Source of the DNA: Streptomyces sp. CB02056
Lineage (GTDB): Bacteria > Actinomycetota > Actinomycetes > Streptomycetales > Streptomycetaceae
Assembly: GCF_001905545.1 (NCBI RefSeq)
Contig: NZ_LIPD01000001.1
Location: forward strand, 767,561 to 831,560
Reading direction: 5' to 3'
DNA length: 64,000 bases
Part shown: piece after piece, positions 31,636-39,862 of the stretch
How positions within the stretch are numbered: the first letter of the stretch is position 1
Layout: every line of letters starts with the position of its first letter
The notes under the pieces: model-generated
Seen by the model: only the letters and a program-made list of their open reading frames with translations
Databases searched by the model: none
What the model was told of the DNA's origin: nothing
Translations under genes and position numbers: made by a program

Positions 31636-32733
31636 TTGCCCACCCTGCCCCTCGGACGCACCGCGCCCTGGCTGCGCCTGCTCGCGGCCCTCCTGGTGAC
31701 CTGTTGCGCCGCCCTGGGCCTGGCCGCCGCCCCCGCCCGCGCCGCCGCGCCCGCGCCGGGCGCCCCGCTCGCCGCCTGCGCCTCGCCGCAGCAGTGCCTG
31801 ACCATCAAGTCGCTCAGCAACGGGCGCCAACTCGACGTCCAGAACGGCAACATGGGCGACGGCGCCTACATCGTCACCAACTCCGCCCCCGGCTACCACC
31901 AGTCCTGGCGGCTGAACGTCGACCCCTCGGACTACACCTTCACCATCGTCAACAACGACACCGGCAAGTGCATCGACCTGGCCTTCTTCACCCCGGCGCT
32001 GCGCCAGCAGAGCTGTGCCGGGCAGGCCAGCCAGCGCTGGTACTTCCAGCCCGCGGCGGCCGGCGGCGCGGACGCGTTCATGATCCGCCACGCCGGTGAC
32101 AACACCTGCCTGGACCTGCTGCTCGGCGGCAACTACGACGATGCCTGGACCGACCAGTACGCCTGCAACGGCACCGCCAACCAGCAGTGGGCCACCGGCT
32201 TCGCCCAGGCCGCCCGTAACCTGGCCGTCGACCACGCCGCCAAGCAGTGCCAGAAGAACATCTCCGCCTGCTCCTGGGCCACGAAGAGCGAGGCCCCCGC
32301 CGCGCCGCTGCCGCGGGTGTGCGCCTCCGCGATCTGGTTCAACAACACCAGCAGCACCGTCCAGCAGTCCTTCGCGGTCACCGACACCAGCGGCTGGTCC
32401 AACACCATCGGCACCGAGCTGGGCAGCGACATCGGCGGCGGCGCCGAAGGAGTGTTCAAGGCCTCGGTCAAGACCGGCATCAGCTTCCAGAACGTCTGGA
32501 GCGGCTCGCGCAGCGTCAACAACTCCGTCACCGTCACCGTCCCGCAGCAGCAGTACGGCTGGGTGACGCTCGCCGAGCTCGCCCGCAAGGTCACCGGCAC
32601 CTGGACCTTCGACGCCCAGGGCTTCCCGTGGACCGCCGACGACACCATCACCATCCCGGTCACCTCCGACCCCAACGGCGGCGCCACCCTCTACATCGCC
32701 AACACCAGCGCGACGTTCAACAGCTGCTCCTGA
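31636..32733 (+). CDS. Secreted ricin-B-lectin protein with pore-former-like C-terminus
   Basis: 365 residues from TTG 31636, chosen because AAAGGA lies at the right distance and the signal peptide (1-37, LLAALLVTCCAALGLAAAPARA) starts there. A ricin-B/beta-trefoil lectin occupies about 48-180 with three QxW-type repeats (YHQSWRL, SQRWYF, NQQWAT). The C-terminal part (about 215-365) is Ser/Thr-rich beta structure with alternating polar pattern (STVQQSFAVTDTSGWSNTIG, VFKASVKTGISFQNVW, SVTVTVPQQQYGWVTL), like the insertion region of aerolysin/ETX-MTX2 beta-pore-forming proteins. The lectin call is firm; the pore-former call is an inference. Confidence 0.82.
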   Translation: MPTLPLGRTAPWLRLLAALLVTCCAALGLAAAPARAAAPAPGAPLAACASPQQCLTIKSLSNGRQLDVQNGNMGDGAYIVTNSAPGYHQSWRLNVDPSDYTFTIVNNDTGKCIDLAFFTPALRQQSCAGQASQRWYFQPAAAGGADAFMIRHAGDNTCLDLLLGGNYDDAWTDQYACNGTANQQWATGFAQAARNLAVDHAAKQCQKNISACSWATKSEAPAAPLPRVCASAIWFNNTSSTVQQSFAVTDTSGWSNTIGTELGSDIGGGAEGVFKASVKTGISFQNVWSGSRSVNNSVTVTVPQQQYGWVTLAELARKVTGTWTFDAQGFPWTADDTITIPVTSDPNGGATLYIANTSATFNSCS

Positions 32734-32751
32734 CACCGCGCCCGCTCCACG

Positions 32752-32783
32752 GCCGCCGCCCGCGCACCGCGCCGGGCGGCGGC
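32752..32783. terminator. Bidirectional hairpin terminator
   Basis: GCCGCCGCCCG and CGGGCGGCGGC arms around a 10-nt loop between the convergent lectin and cyclophilin genes. Confidence 0.75.
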
Positions 32784-32827
32784 TTCGCGTTTCCGCCGGC
32801 CGGACGGGAGGGCCGGCGGGCTGCGGG

Positions 32828-33349
32828 TCAGGACTGCTCGATCTCCACGGAGGTGATCACCACGTCCTCGACCGGGCGCTCGTCCTCGGTCGGGGCGGCG
32901 GCGATCGCGTCGACCACGGCCTTGGAGGCGGCGTCGGCGACCTGGCCGAAGATGCTGTGCTTGCGGTTGAGGTGGGCGGGGGTGCCCACCGTGATGAAGA
33001 ACTGCGAGCCGTTGGTGCCCGGGCCGGCGTTGGCCATCGCGAGCAGGTACGGCTTGGTGAAGAACAGCTCCGGGTGGAACTCGTCCGCGAAGGCGTAGCC
33101 CGGGCCGCCGGTGCCGGTGCCGGTCGGGTCACCGCCCTGGATCATGAAGCCCTTGATCACCCGGTGGAACAGCGTGCCGTCGTAGTACGGGCCCTGGCCC
33201 GGCTCGCCGGTGCGCGGATCGGTGTACTCCCGGGTGCCCTCGGCGAGTTCGGCGAAGTTGCGGACCGTCTTCGGCGCGTGGAACGGGAACAGCTCCAGGC
33301 GGATCGGGCCCGCCGTGGTGTGCAGGGTGGCGAACCGGGCAGTGGCCAC
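32828..33349 (-). CDS. Cyclophilin-type peptidyl-prolyl cis-trans isomerase
   Basis: 173 residues from GTG 33349 with GAGGAG upstream. Cytoplasmic cyclophilin (no signal peptide) catalysing prolyl isomerisation during folding. Active-site features are intact: FHRVIKGFMIQGGDPTGTG (Arg, Phe, Gln), LLAMANAGPGTNGSQFFITVG, and HLNRKHSIFGQV. Length and layout match the single-domain Streptomyces PpiA-like enzymes. Confidence 0.95.
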   Translation of the reverse strand: MATARFATLHTTAGPIRLELFPFHAPKTVRNFAELAEGTREYTDPRTGEPGQGPYYDGTLFHRVIKGFMIQGGDPTGTGTGGPGYAFADEFHPELFFTKPYLLAMANAGPGTNGSQFFITVGTPAHLNRKHSIFGQVADAASKAVVDAIAAAPTEDERPVEDVVITSVEIEQS

Positions 33350-33547
33350 GGTGACTCCTCGGGGTACGGCTGACGGGTGGGTGGCGGGTGGTGCTGGTCG
33401 GTACGGTTCCCGTACGACCGGTACGGTGACCTGGGCCGTTCGGCACCCGCATCCTGGCACAGCGTCCGGCCTCGTGGCCGAACCGGGTGGGACGGTCCGC
33501 ACGTCCTACCAGGCAGTAGGGCGTCGAGGGAAAGGCGGGTGGCCGTG

Positions 33548-33766
33548 ATGGTCGGTGCGGTTCTGGTGGGGATTCTGGTCCTGGTGGTCGCGGGGTGCGG
33601 CTGCGTGGTGTGGGCCGACCGCGGCGGGCCGCGCTGGACCCGGGCGGCCGCCGCCCTCACCCTCGGCGCCGGGAAGGCGCTGCGCGGCGCACAGCGCCGC
33701 CGGCGCCGCCAGGTGGGCTTCAACGGCGGGGACAACGGCGGGGACGGTGGCGGGGACGGCAACTGA
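33548..33766 (+). CDS. Small single-pass membrane protein
   Basis: 72 residues from ATG 33548 (GTG 33545 adjacent), AAAGG upstream. One N-terminal transmembrane helix (VGAVLVGILVLVVAGCGCVVW), then a basic stretch ending RRRRRQVGFNGG and a Gly/Asp-rich tail. Probably a membrane peptide with a cytoplasmic basic tail. No family recognised. The 230 bp that follow (33767-33996) hold only short CCCGGGTTCTG-type direct repeats. Confidence 0.6.
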   Translation: MVGAVLVGILVLVVAGCGCVVWADRGGPRWTRAAAALTLGAGKALRGAQRRRRRQVGFNGGDNGGDGGGDGN

Positions 33767-33996
33767 GCCGTCGGCGTCCGGGCGGGACCGGCGCCGGGCC
33801 GTCTTCGAGGCGGCGCGCCAGCCGCCGCGTCGGCCGGGGGCGGGGTGCCGGGCTGCCTGGCGATCGGACGGCCCTGACCGCTGAACGCGAGCGCGTCCCC
33901 GGCCGCCGCCCGGGTGGGCGGTGGACGGGAACGCGAGGGGGTGTCAGCCCCCGGGTTCTGCTTCCGGATTCAGCTCCCGGGTTCTGCTCCCGGGTG

Positions 33997-35607
33997 TCAG
34001 CTCTCGGTGGAGCGGCGGCGGGCGGCCACGACCAGCGCCGCGCCCGCGGCGAGGGCCGCGGCGGCGCCGCCGGCCTCCCAGCCGAGCCCGTCGGTGCCGG
34101 TGGCGGCGAGCGCGCCGGAACCGGTGGTGCCGGTGGTGCCGCCGCCCGTACGGGTGCCGATCCCGGTGCCGGTGGTGAGGCCGGCCGGCTGCACGGTCTG
34201 CGGCTGCTGCCCGGTGCCACCGGTGCCCGCGCCCGTCCCCGTACCGTTGCCCGCGCCGTTGCCCTGCTTGGCCGCCGCGGCCTGGTCCTCGGCCTGGGCC
34301 TTGGCCCAGCCGTCCTTGAGGAAGGCCAGGAGGTCCGCGTAGCTGCCCTCGTAGGCGGCCATGGCGGCCTTCTTCACCGCGGGGCCGCCGGTCTCGATGA
34401 TCTGGGAGACCTTCAGCCGGTTGTCGCTGAAGCGCAGGTTCGGCAGCTCGACGGTCAGGAAGCGCCGCACGTCCTCGGCGTTGCCGTCCATGGCCTTCTG
34501 GGCGGCCGCGGCGGTGTGCGGGCCGGTCTCCTTGTCGGCGATGACGCGCAGCACCTCGACCCGGTCGTCCTCGAACTGGGCCTTGGCGAAGCCCTCGTTG
34601 AGGAAGGCCTCGACGGCCGCGTCGGTGCCGGCGTCCAGCGCCTTGCTGGCCGCCTCGCGCACGCCCGGGCCGCCCTGGTCCATGAGCTGGCTGAGCTTGA
34701 CCCGGTTGTCGTCGCTGCGCAGCCTGGGCAGCTTGGTCGTCAGGAAGGTCCGCAGGTCGGCCGCGCCGCCCTTGAGGGCCTGCTCGGCGCCCTCGCGCAC
34801 GCCGGGGCCGGTCTTGGGGTCGGCCACCAGGGCCTCGACCTTGGCGCGGTCCTCGTCCTCGGCGCGGGCGGCGTACTGGCCGGTCGCCAGGAAGTCGAGG
34901 ACGTCCTGGTAGCTGCCGTTCAGCGCCACGGCGGCGGCGAGGCGCAGCGCGGGGCCGGCCCCTTCGGCGCCGTCGGCGATCCGGGTGAGGCGCAGCAGGT
35001 TGTCGGGCTGCTGCTTCTCGGCGAGTTCGACCTCGAGGAAGTGGCGCAGCTCGGCGGCGCCGCCCTTGAGGGCCTTCTCGGCGGCCTCGCGGACCTTGGG
35101 GCCGGTGAGCGGGTCGGCGATGATGGCCGCGATCTTGGCGCGGTCCTCGTCCTCGGCGCGGGCGACGTACTGGCCGGTGGTCAGGAACGCGGTGATGTCC
35201 TCGTCGGTGCCGCGGAGGGCGGCCTTGGCGGCCGCCTTCACGGCCGGGCCGCCGGTGGCGTAGATCTGGGAGACCCGGACCTGGTTGTCGATCCTGGTCT
35301 GCTCGTCGAACTCGACGTCCAGGAAGTGGCGCAGTTCGGCGGCGCCGCCCTTGAGGGCCTTCTCGGCCGCCTCGCGCACGCCGACGCCGCTCTTCGGGTC
35401 GGCGAGGATGCGCTTGACCTCGGCGCGGTCGCGCTGCTCCTGGCCGTCGGCCTGGGGCGCGGTGTCCTTGGCGGAGTCGGAGCCGGTGTCGGGGCCGGAG
35501 ACGCCGGTCGGCTTGGGGGTGTCGGTGGCCGAGGCCGTGGTGGGGAAGAGGACGGCGGGGGCCAGAACGGCGGCCGCGACGACGGCGGACACCCGGGGCA
35601 GCTTCAT
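33997..35607 (-). CDS. Sortase-anchored ALF-repeat surface protein
   Basis: 536 residues from ATG 35607 (ATG 35640 possible). Signal peptide about 1-27 (VVAAAVLAPAVLFPTTASA). The body is six or so ALF-type helical repeats of about 35-75 residues, each with a core like GVREAAEKALKGGAAELRHFL / GPAVKAAAKAALRG, ending near 425. A Gly/Thr linker follows, then a cell-wall sorting signal: LAATG, a hydrophobic stretch (GGAAAALAAGAALVVAA) and RRR. LAxTG is the form recognised by class E sortases in Streptomyces. The protein should be displayed on the wall. Possible adhesion or scaffold role; no catalytic motif. Confidence 0.9.
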   Translation of the reverse strand: MKLPRVSAVVAAAVLAPAVLFPTTASATDTPKPTGVSGPDTGSDSAKDTAPQADGQEQRDRAEVKRILADPKSGVGVREAAEKALKGGAAELRHFLDVEFDEQTRIDNQVRVSQIYATGGPAVKAAAKAALRGTDEDITAFLTTGQYVARAEDEDRAKIAAIIADPLTGPKVREAAEKALKGGAAELRHFLEVELAEKQQPDNLLRLTRIADGAEGAGPALRLAAAVALNGSYQDVLDFLATGQYAARAEDEDRAKVEALVADPKTGPGVREGAEQALKGGAADLRTFLTTKLPRLRSDDNRVKLSQLMDQGGPGVREAASKALDAGTDAAVEAFLNEGFAKAQFEDDRVEVLRVIADKETGPHTAAAAQKAMDGNAEDVRRFLTVELPNLRFSDNRLKVSQIIETGGPAVKKAAMAAYEGSYADLLAFLKDGWAKAQAEDQAAAAKQGNGAGNGTGTGAGTGGTGQQPQTVQPAGLTTGTGIGTRTGGGTTGTTGSGALAATGTDGLGWEAGGAAAALAAGAALVVAARRRSTES

Positions 35608-35770
35608 CTTGAGCGAGACCTGCTTTGTACGAAGGATCATGAAACGCCAACAGCATAGATCTACTTTTACGACTGCCATACCAATTATTTGCCGAATCTC
35701 CCATTCCCCCCACCCGGCTACATATCGCACCGCGCCCCGCCCGTCCGGGGCCACCACTAGGGTGTGGCGG

Positions 35771-36715
35771 ATGAGCTTCCACCTGGTCGTCGGACACGGG
35801 CCCGCCGGGGCCGCCACCGCCCGCCTGCTGGCCGAACAGGGCCACGAGGTCCGGGTCGCCACCCGTACCGGACGCCCCGTCGGGCCGGCCGTCCCCGGCG
35901 TCGAGCACCTCCCCCTGGACGCGAGCGACCCCGCGGCCCTGGCGCGGGCCGCCCGCGGTGCCGTCGCCGTCCACGGCTGCGCCGCGCCGCCGCTGCCGCA
36001 GTGGGCGCGGCTCTGGCCGGCGCTGAGCGCCTCGCTGTGCGCGGCGGCCGAGGAGAGCGGCGCGGTGCTGGTCATGCTCGGCAACCTGTACGGCTACGGG
36101 CCGGTGGCGGGGCCGCTGACCGAGGACCTGCCGCTCGCCGCGACCGGCCCCAAGGGGCGGGTGCGGGCGGCGGCCTGGGAGCGGGCGCGGGCGCTGCACG
36201 AGGCCGGGCGGATCCGGGCGGTGGAGGTGCGGGCATCGGACTTCTTCGGCCCCGGCGTCACCGAGGGCGGCCACCTGGCCGCGCGGGTGATGCCCAACCT
36301 GCTCAAGGGCCGCCCGGTCGCGACGCTCGGCGACCCGGACGCCCCGCACAGCTGGACCTACCTGCCGGACGTGGCCCGGGCGATGGCCGAACTCGCGGGC
36401 GAGGAGCGGGCCTGGGGCCGGGCCTGGCACGTGCCCACCGCCCCTCCGCTGTCGGTGCGCGCGATGGTCGAGCGGCTGGCCGCCGAGGCCGGCGGCGGCC
36501 CGGTCCCGGTGCGCCGCCTGCCCGCGGCGGCGCTGGCCGTGGCGGGGCTGTTCTCCCCGCTGCTGCGCGAACTGCGGGAGACGCGCTACCAGTTCGACCG
36601 GCCGTTCACGGTGGACTGCTCCGCGTACGAGGCCGCGTTCACGGTGCGCGCCACGCCGCTGGAGGAGCAGCTGCGGGCCACGGTCGCCTGGTGGCGCGAG
36701 CGCGACGGCCGGTGA
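35771..36715 (+). CDS. NAD(P)-dependent epimerase/dehydratase-like protein (extended SDR)
   Basis: 314 residues from ATG 35771. N-terminal Rossmann motif GHGPAGAATARLLAEQGHEV (GxGxxG), then HLPLDASD and a strand VMLGNLYGYGP, where the SDR Tyr/Lys pair would be expected (YGYG...GPKGR), then VRASDFFGPGV and WTYLPDVARAMAELA. These are the marks of the atypical SDR/NAD-dependent epimerase family. The YxxxK catalytic pair is not clear, so it may be a non-catalytic or altered-substrate member. The gene starts in the AT-rich gap divergent from the ALF gene. Confidence 0.85.
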   Translation: MSFHLVVGHGPAGAATARLLAEQGHEVRVATRTGRPVGPAVPGVEHLPLDASDPAALARAARGAVAVHGCAAPPLPQWARLWPALSASLCAAAEESGAVLVMLGNLYGYGPVAGPLTEDLPLAATGPKGRVRAAAWERARALHEAGRIRAVEVRASDFFGPGVTEGGHLAARVMPNLLKGRPVATLGDPDAPHSWTYLPDVARAMAELAGEERAWGRAWHVPTAPPLSVRAMVERLAAEAGGGPVPVRRLPAAALAVAGLFSPLLRELRETRYQFDRPFTVDCSAYEAAFTVRATPLEEQLRATVAWWRERDGR

Positions 36716-36830
36716 CGGACGGGAACGCCGGTCGCCGGCGGGGGCGGGCGCCTCCCCCGCATCGCTCCGTACCCGTCCTTCCTCGTCCGTTCACCGGACA
36801 CGGAGACCCTGCGTCCGTAGGATTCCGTCC

Positions 36831-37907
36831 GTGGCCAAACGACGTGAGGTTGAGCGGGAAGTCCTGGGTTCCATAGGCGAGTTGGCGTCCTCCGGGTTAC
36901 CCGCGGCCGCACTGTTCCGCGAGCTGCACACCCTGCTGCTGGAACCGCTCGGCTACGACGGCGGCTGCTGGCACGGCAACGACCCGGTCACCGGGTTCCC
37001 CACCTCCACCGTCGCCGACGGCCTGGACCCCGCCCAGTTCGAGCAGGCCGTGCACCTGGAGCTCCAGGGCGAGGACTCCACCACCTTCACCGCGATCCGC
37101 ACCGCCGGCCACCGGGCGCAGACCGTCGACCGGGCCACCGACGGCCGCCCCGAACGCAGCGTCCGCTACCGGGAGTTGCTCAACCCCTGCGGCTACGGCG
37201 ACGAGCTGCGGATCAACTTCGATGTGGGCGGCGGCCGTTGGGGCTCCGCGGCGTTCATGCGCGAACGCGCCCGCGGCCGCTACGACCTGCCCGACCTGCG
37301 CCTGGCCGAACGCGTCGCCGCCCCGATCGGCGCCGCCCTGCGCGACACCCACCTCGCCGCCCTGCGCGGCGCCCGCCCCCTGCCGCCCGTCCCCGCCCCG
37401 GCCGTCGCCATCCTGGACCGGTACGGGCGGCTGCGCTCGGCGGACGCGGCGGCCCGCGAACTGATCGGACGGATGGCCGAACCCACCGCCCACACCGGCG
37501 GGGTGCCCAGCGGCTTCCTCACCGTCGCCCGCCAGGCCGCCCGCCGCGGCGGCCCCGCCGAGGTGCGGGTGTGCACCCCCGACGGCCAGTGGCTGTCCCT
37601 GCACGCCTCCCCGCTGGACGGCCGGCGCGGCGGCGTCGCCGTCGTCGCCTCCCCGGCCTCCCCCGTCCAGCGCCTGCCGCTGGCGATCCTCGCCCACGGC
37701 CTGTCCCCGCGCGAACAGCAGGTCGCCCTGCACGCGGTGCGCGGCGCCAGCACGAAGGACATCGCCGCGCTGCTCCACCTGACCGTGCCCACCGTCCAGC
37801 AGCACGTCACCGCCATCCTCCACAAGACCGGCGTCCGCTCCCGCCGCGAACTCGTCGCCCTCCTGATGGCCGACCACCTCCCCACCCTCGGCCTGCCGCC
37901 GCGGTAG
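36831..37907 (+). CDS. LuxR-family regulator with GAF/PAS-like sensor
   Basis: 358 residues from GTG 36831. An N-terminal GAF-like part (about 5-175; LFRELHTLLLEPLGYDGGCWHG, RELLNPCGYGDELRINFDVGG, WGSAAFMRERARG) precedes a PAS-like stretch and a C-terminal LuxR HTH (about 290-350; LSPREQQVALHAVRGASTKDIAALLHLTVPTVQQHV). Cytoplasmic, without a phospho-acceptor domain. Probably senses a small molecule and activates nearby or distant genes. Confidence 0.9.
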   Translation: MAKRREVEREVLGSIGELASSGLPAAALFRELHTLLLEPLGYDGGCWHGNDPVTGFPTSTVADGLDPAQFEQAVHLELQGEDSTTFTAIRTAGHRAQTVDRATDGRPERSVRYRELLNPCGYGDELRINFDVGGGRWGSAAFMRERARGRYDLPDLRLAERVAAPIGAALRDTHLAALRGARPLPPVPAPAVAILDRYGRLRSADAAARELIGRMAEPTAHTGGVPSGFLTVARQAARRGGPAEVRVCTPDGQWLSLHASPLDGRRGGVAVVASPASPVQRLPLAILAHGLSPREQQVALHAVRGASTKDIAALLHLTVPTVQQHVTAILHKTGVRSRRELVALLMADHLPTLGLPPR

Positions 37908-37939
37908 CGGACGCACGCGGCTCCGGCCCGGGCCGGCCG

Positions 37940-38482
37940 CTACCCCGCCCGCCAGTGGACGAAGCGGGGCGGCTCCTCGCCCCAGGCGACGACGGCGCCG
38001 ACGGGACTCGGGCTGACCGCCCCGGAGACCACCCCGTGGAGGAACCCGACCATGCCCGGGCCGAAGACCCGGGGCGCGCCCCCGTCGCGGTCCAGGACCA
38101 GGACCGGCCACGCGTCGGGGTCGTCGCCGACCGTCAGCCAGGCCAGCGTGTCGGCGGTGCAGGACGCTCCCCAGGCGACGATCTGTCCAGCGGAGCGCAC
38201 CTCGCCGGTGGGCTCGCCCTCCTCCTCGAAGAGCAGGCGCGCCTCCTCCGTCATGCCGCGCATGCCCGGCTGCGGGGCGTCCGGCGGCATCAGCTCGTCG
38301 GGGGCGAACACGGCGAGGGACCGGTCGATCTCCCCCGCCCCGTACCGCGCGACGAACTCGACGTAGTCGCGCGGGAACCGCAGACCCCACGCCGACTCGA
38401 CCATCGCCCAGTCACCGGATTCACCGGCCCCCTCGGGCGGGGGCATGAGCTCCAGAAGCCCGCTGATGTCGGTTGTGTGCAC
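37940..38482 (-). CDS. SMI1/KNR4-family protein
   Basis: 180 residues from GTG 38482 (GAGGG upstream). SMI1_KNR4 layout: WAMVESAWGLRFPRDYVEFVARYGAGEI, VFAPDELMPPD, then strand WPVLVLDRDGGAPRVFG and a hydrophobic HGVVSGAVSPSP end. A second SMI1-like gene is at 22746. Without a linked toxin gene, immunity function is only a possibility. Confidence 0.85.
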   Translation of the reverse strand: MHTTDISGLLELMPPPEGAGESGDWAMVESAWGLRFPRDYVEFVARYGAGEIDRSLAVFAPDELMPPDAPQPGMRGMTEEARLLFEEEGEPTGEVRSAGQIVAWGASCTADTLAWLTVGDDPDAWPVLVLDRDGGAPRVFGPGMVGFLHGVVSGAVSPSPVGAVVAWGEEPPRFVHWRAG

Positions 38483-38596
38483 CGTCGTTCCCTCTCGTGT
38501 TCTCCCGCGCCCCCGGCTACGGCTGCGCGTCGCGGCGCCTGCTAGCATCCGCGCGGTTCGGCGGCATGATCATAGGAAGAACAGGGAGGGGTCCAG

Positions 38597-39214
38597 ATGC
38601 GGGACGGCTCGACAGTGGCAGCGGACGGCGAGGTGACGCGCCGTCGGCGGCGGTCACTGGGCATCGCGGCGGGGGTGTGCGTCCTCGGGGCGGCCGGGAT
38701 CGGCGTGGCACTGCTGGCCGCGTCCCCGGGCGGCGCCTCGGCCGGGCCGGGCGGCCAGGCGAGCCCTGCCGCCTCGGCCAGTCCTTCGGCGAGCGCCTCG
38801 ACCGCTCCCTCACCCGGCGCCCCGGCGGAGAGCTCTGCTCCGGTTCCGGCGGAGGCTCCGGCCCCGGCGAGCACCGACCCCGACCCCGCCGAGACGGTGG
38901 TCCCGGTCGCCGCGACGCAGGACGCCGGGACGGAGCCGCCCGCCCAGCCGGCCACCTCCCGCCCCCGGCCCCCGGCCGCGCCCACCACGCCGGCCCCGCC
39001 CGCCGCACCGGCCGCCCGGTCGAAGGCCCCGGCCGCACCGGCCGCCAAGCCGTCCCCCGACTGGACCGTCCCGCCGAGGCCGGAGCTGCCCGCGCCACCC
39101 GCGCCGGGGCCGACGAACGCCCACTGCCCGCCCTTTCAGGCGATGACGTACGACGGCTGCCGGCCGATCGGCCCGGTCATCACGCTCCCTCCCGTGGTGC
39201 GGCCGACCGGCTGA
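38597..39214 (+). CDS. Pro/Ala-rich membrane-anchored protein
   Basis: 205 residues from ATG 38597 with GGGAGGGG upstream. A basic N-terminus (RRRRR) is followed by one transmembrane segment (SLGIAAGVCVLGAAGIGVALLA, about 20-42) and a long, low-complexity Pro/Ala/Ser/Thr region (about 45-165), then a short end with two Cys (HCPPFQAMTYDGC) that could form a disulfide. It is likely exported and spans the wall. No enzyme motif. Confidence 0.7.
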   Translation: MRDGSTVAADGEVTRRRRRSLGIAAGVCVLGAAGIGVALLAASPGGASAGPGGQASPAASASPSASASTAPSPGAPAESSAPVPAEAPAPASTDPDPAETVVPVAATQDAGTEPPAQPATSRPRPPAAPTTPAPPAAPAARSKAPAAPAAKPSPDWTVPPRPELPAPPAPGPTNAHCPPFQAMTYDGCRPIGPVITLPPVVRPTG

Positions 39215-39283
39215 CCCCGAGGCCACCGGCGTCCCGGCCCCCGTCGGCGCGCGTTGTCGCAGGTGGGAGCTAGGGTTCGGCCC

Positions 39284-39757
39284 GTGAACGTTCCCAAGGT
39301 CATCCCGATCGGCTACCAGCCCGACTACCGCACCCGCACCATCGGGCGGTGCGAGGGCGGCCAGTTCTACGCGACCGTCGTCGCGGCCTACCGCGAGGGC
39401 TGGAGCGGCGACGACTGGCAGCCGCAGAAGCGCTGGCACGCCGTCCTCCACCGCTTCGACGAGGCCGGCCGCCACCTGGGCTCGCGCATCGAGTTCACCG
39501 GCACGACGGCAGACGGCGAGCAGCAGGCGATCGGCGCAGCCCGGCGGCTGCTGGAGCAGTGGCTGGACGCCCTGCCGGGGCGGCACTACCAGGACATCGC
39601 CATCGCGCCCTTCGACGTCCGCTTCGAAGGCGCCCTGTTCGGCCTGGTCCTGGAGGTGGACGAGGAAGAGGAGGACGAGGAGGACGGCGTCTGGATGGAG
39701 CTCCACCCGGACGGCCTGGCCTTCTCCGCCCCCTGGAACGGCTGCTACGACACCTGA
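39284..39757 (+). CDS. Conserved-looking cytoplasmic protein of unknown function
   Basis: 157 residues from GTG 39284. The first part is beta-rich with YQPDYRTRTIGRCEGGQFYATVVAAYREGW and RWHAVLHRFDEAGRHLGSRIEF; the C-terminus has a striking acidic run (EVDEEEEDEEDG) followed by WMELHPDGLAFSAPWNGCYDT. Streptomyces has many such small proteins related to immunity-like or DUF families, but I cannot place it. Confidence 0.68.
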   Translation: MNVPKVIPIGYQPDYRTRTIGRCEGGQFYATVVAAYREGWSGDDWQPQKRWHAVLHRFDEAGRHLGSRIEFTGTTADGEQQAIGAARRLLEQWLDALPGRHYQDIAIAPFDVRFEGALFGLVLEVDEEEEDEEDGVWMELHPDGLAFSAPWNGCYDT

Positions 39758-39862
39758 GCACGGGCGGCCCCCATGGCCGGTTCCTCGCTAGGCTCGGCGG
39801 TGCCGGGTCTCCGGGGCCTCCGGGGCCCGCGGGGGTGTCCTGCGGGAAGGCGGGGTGTGCGC

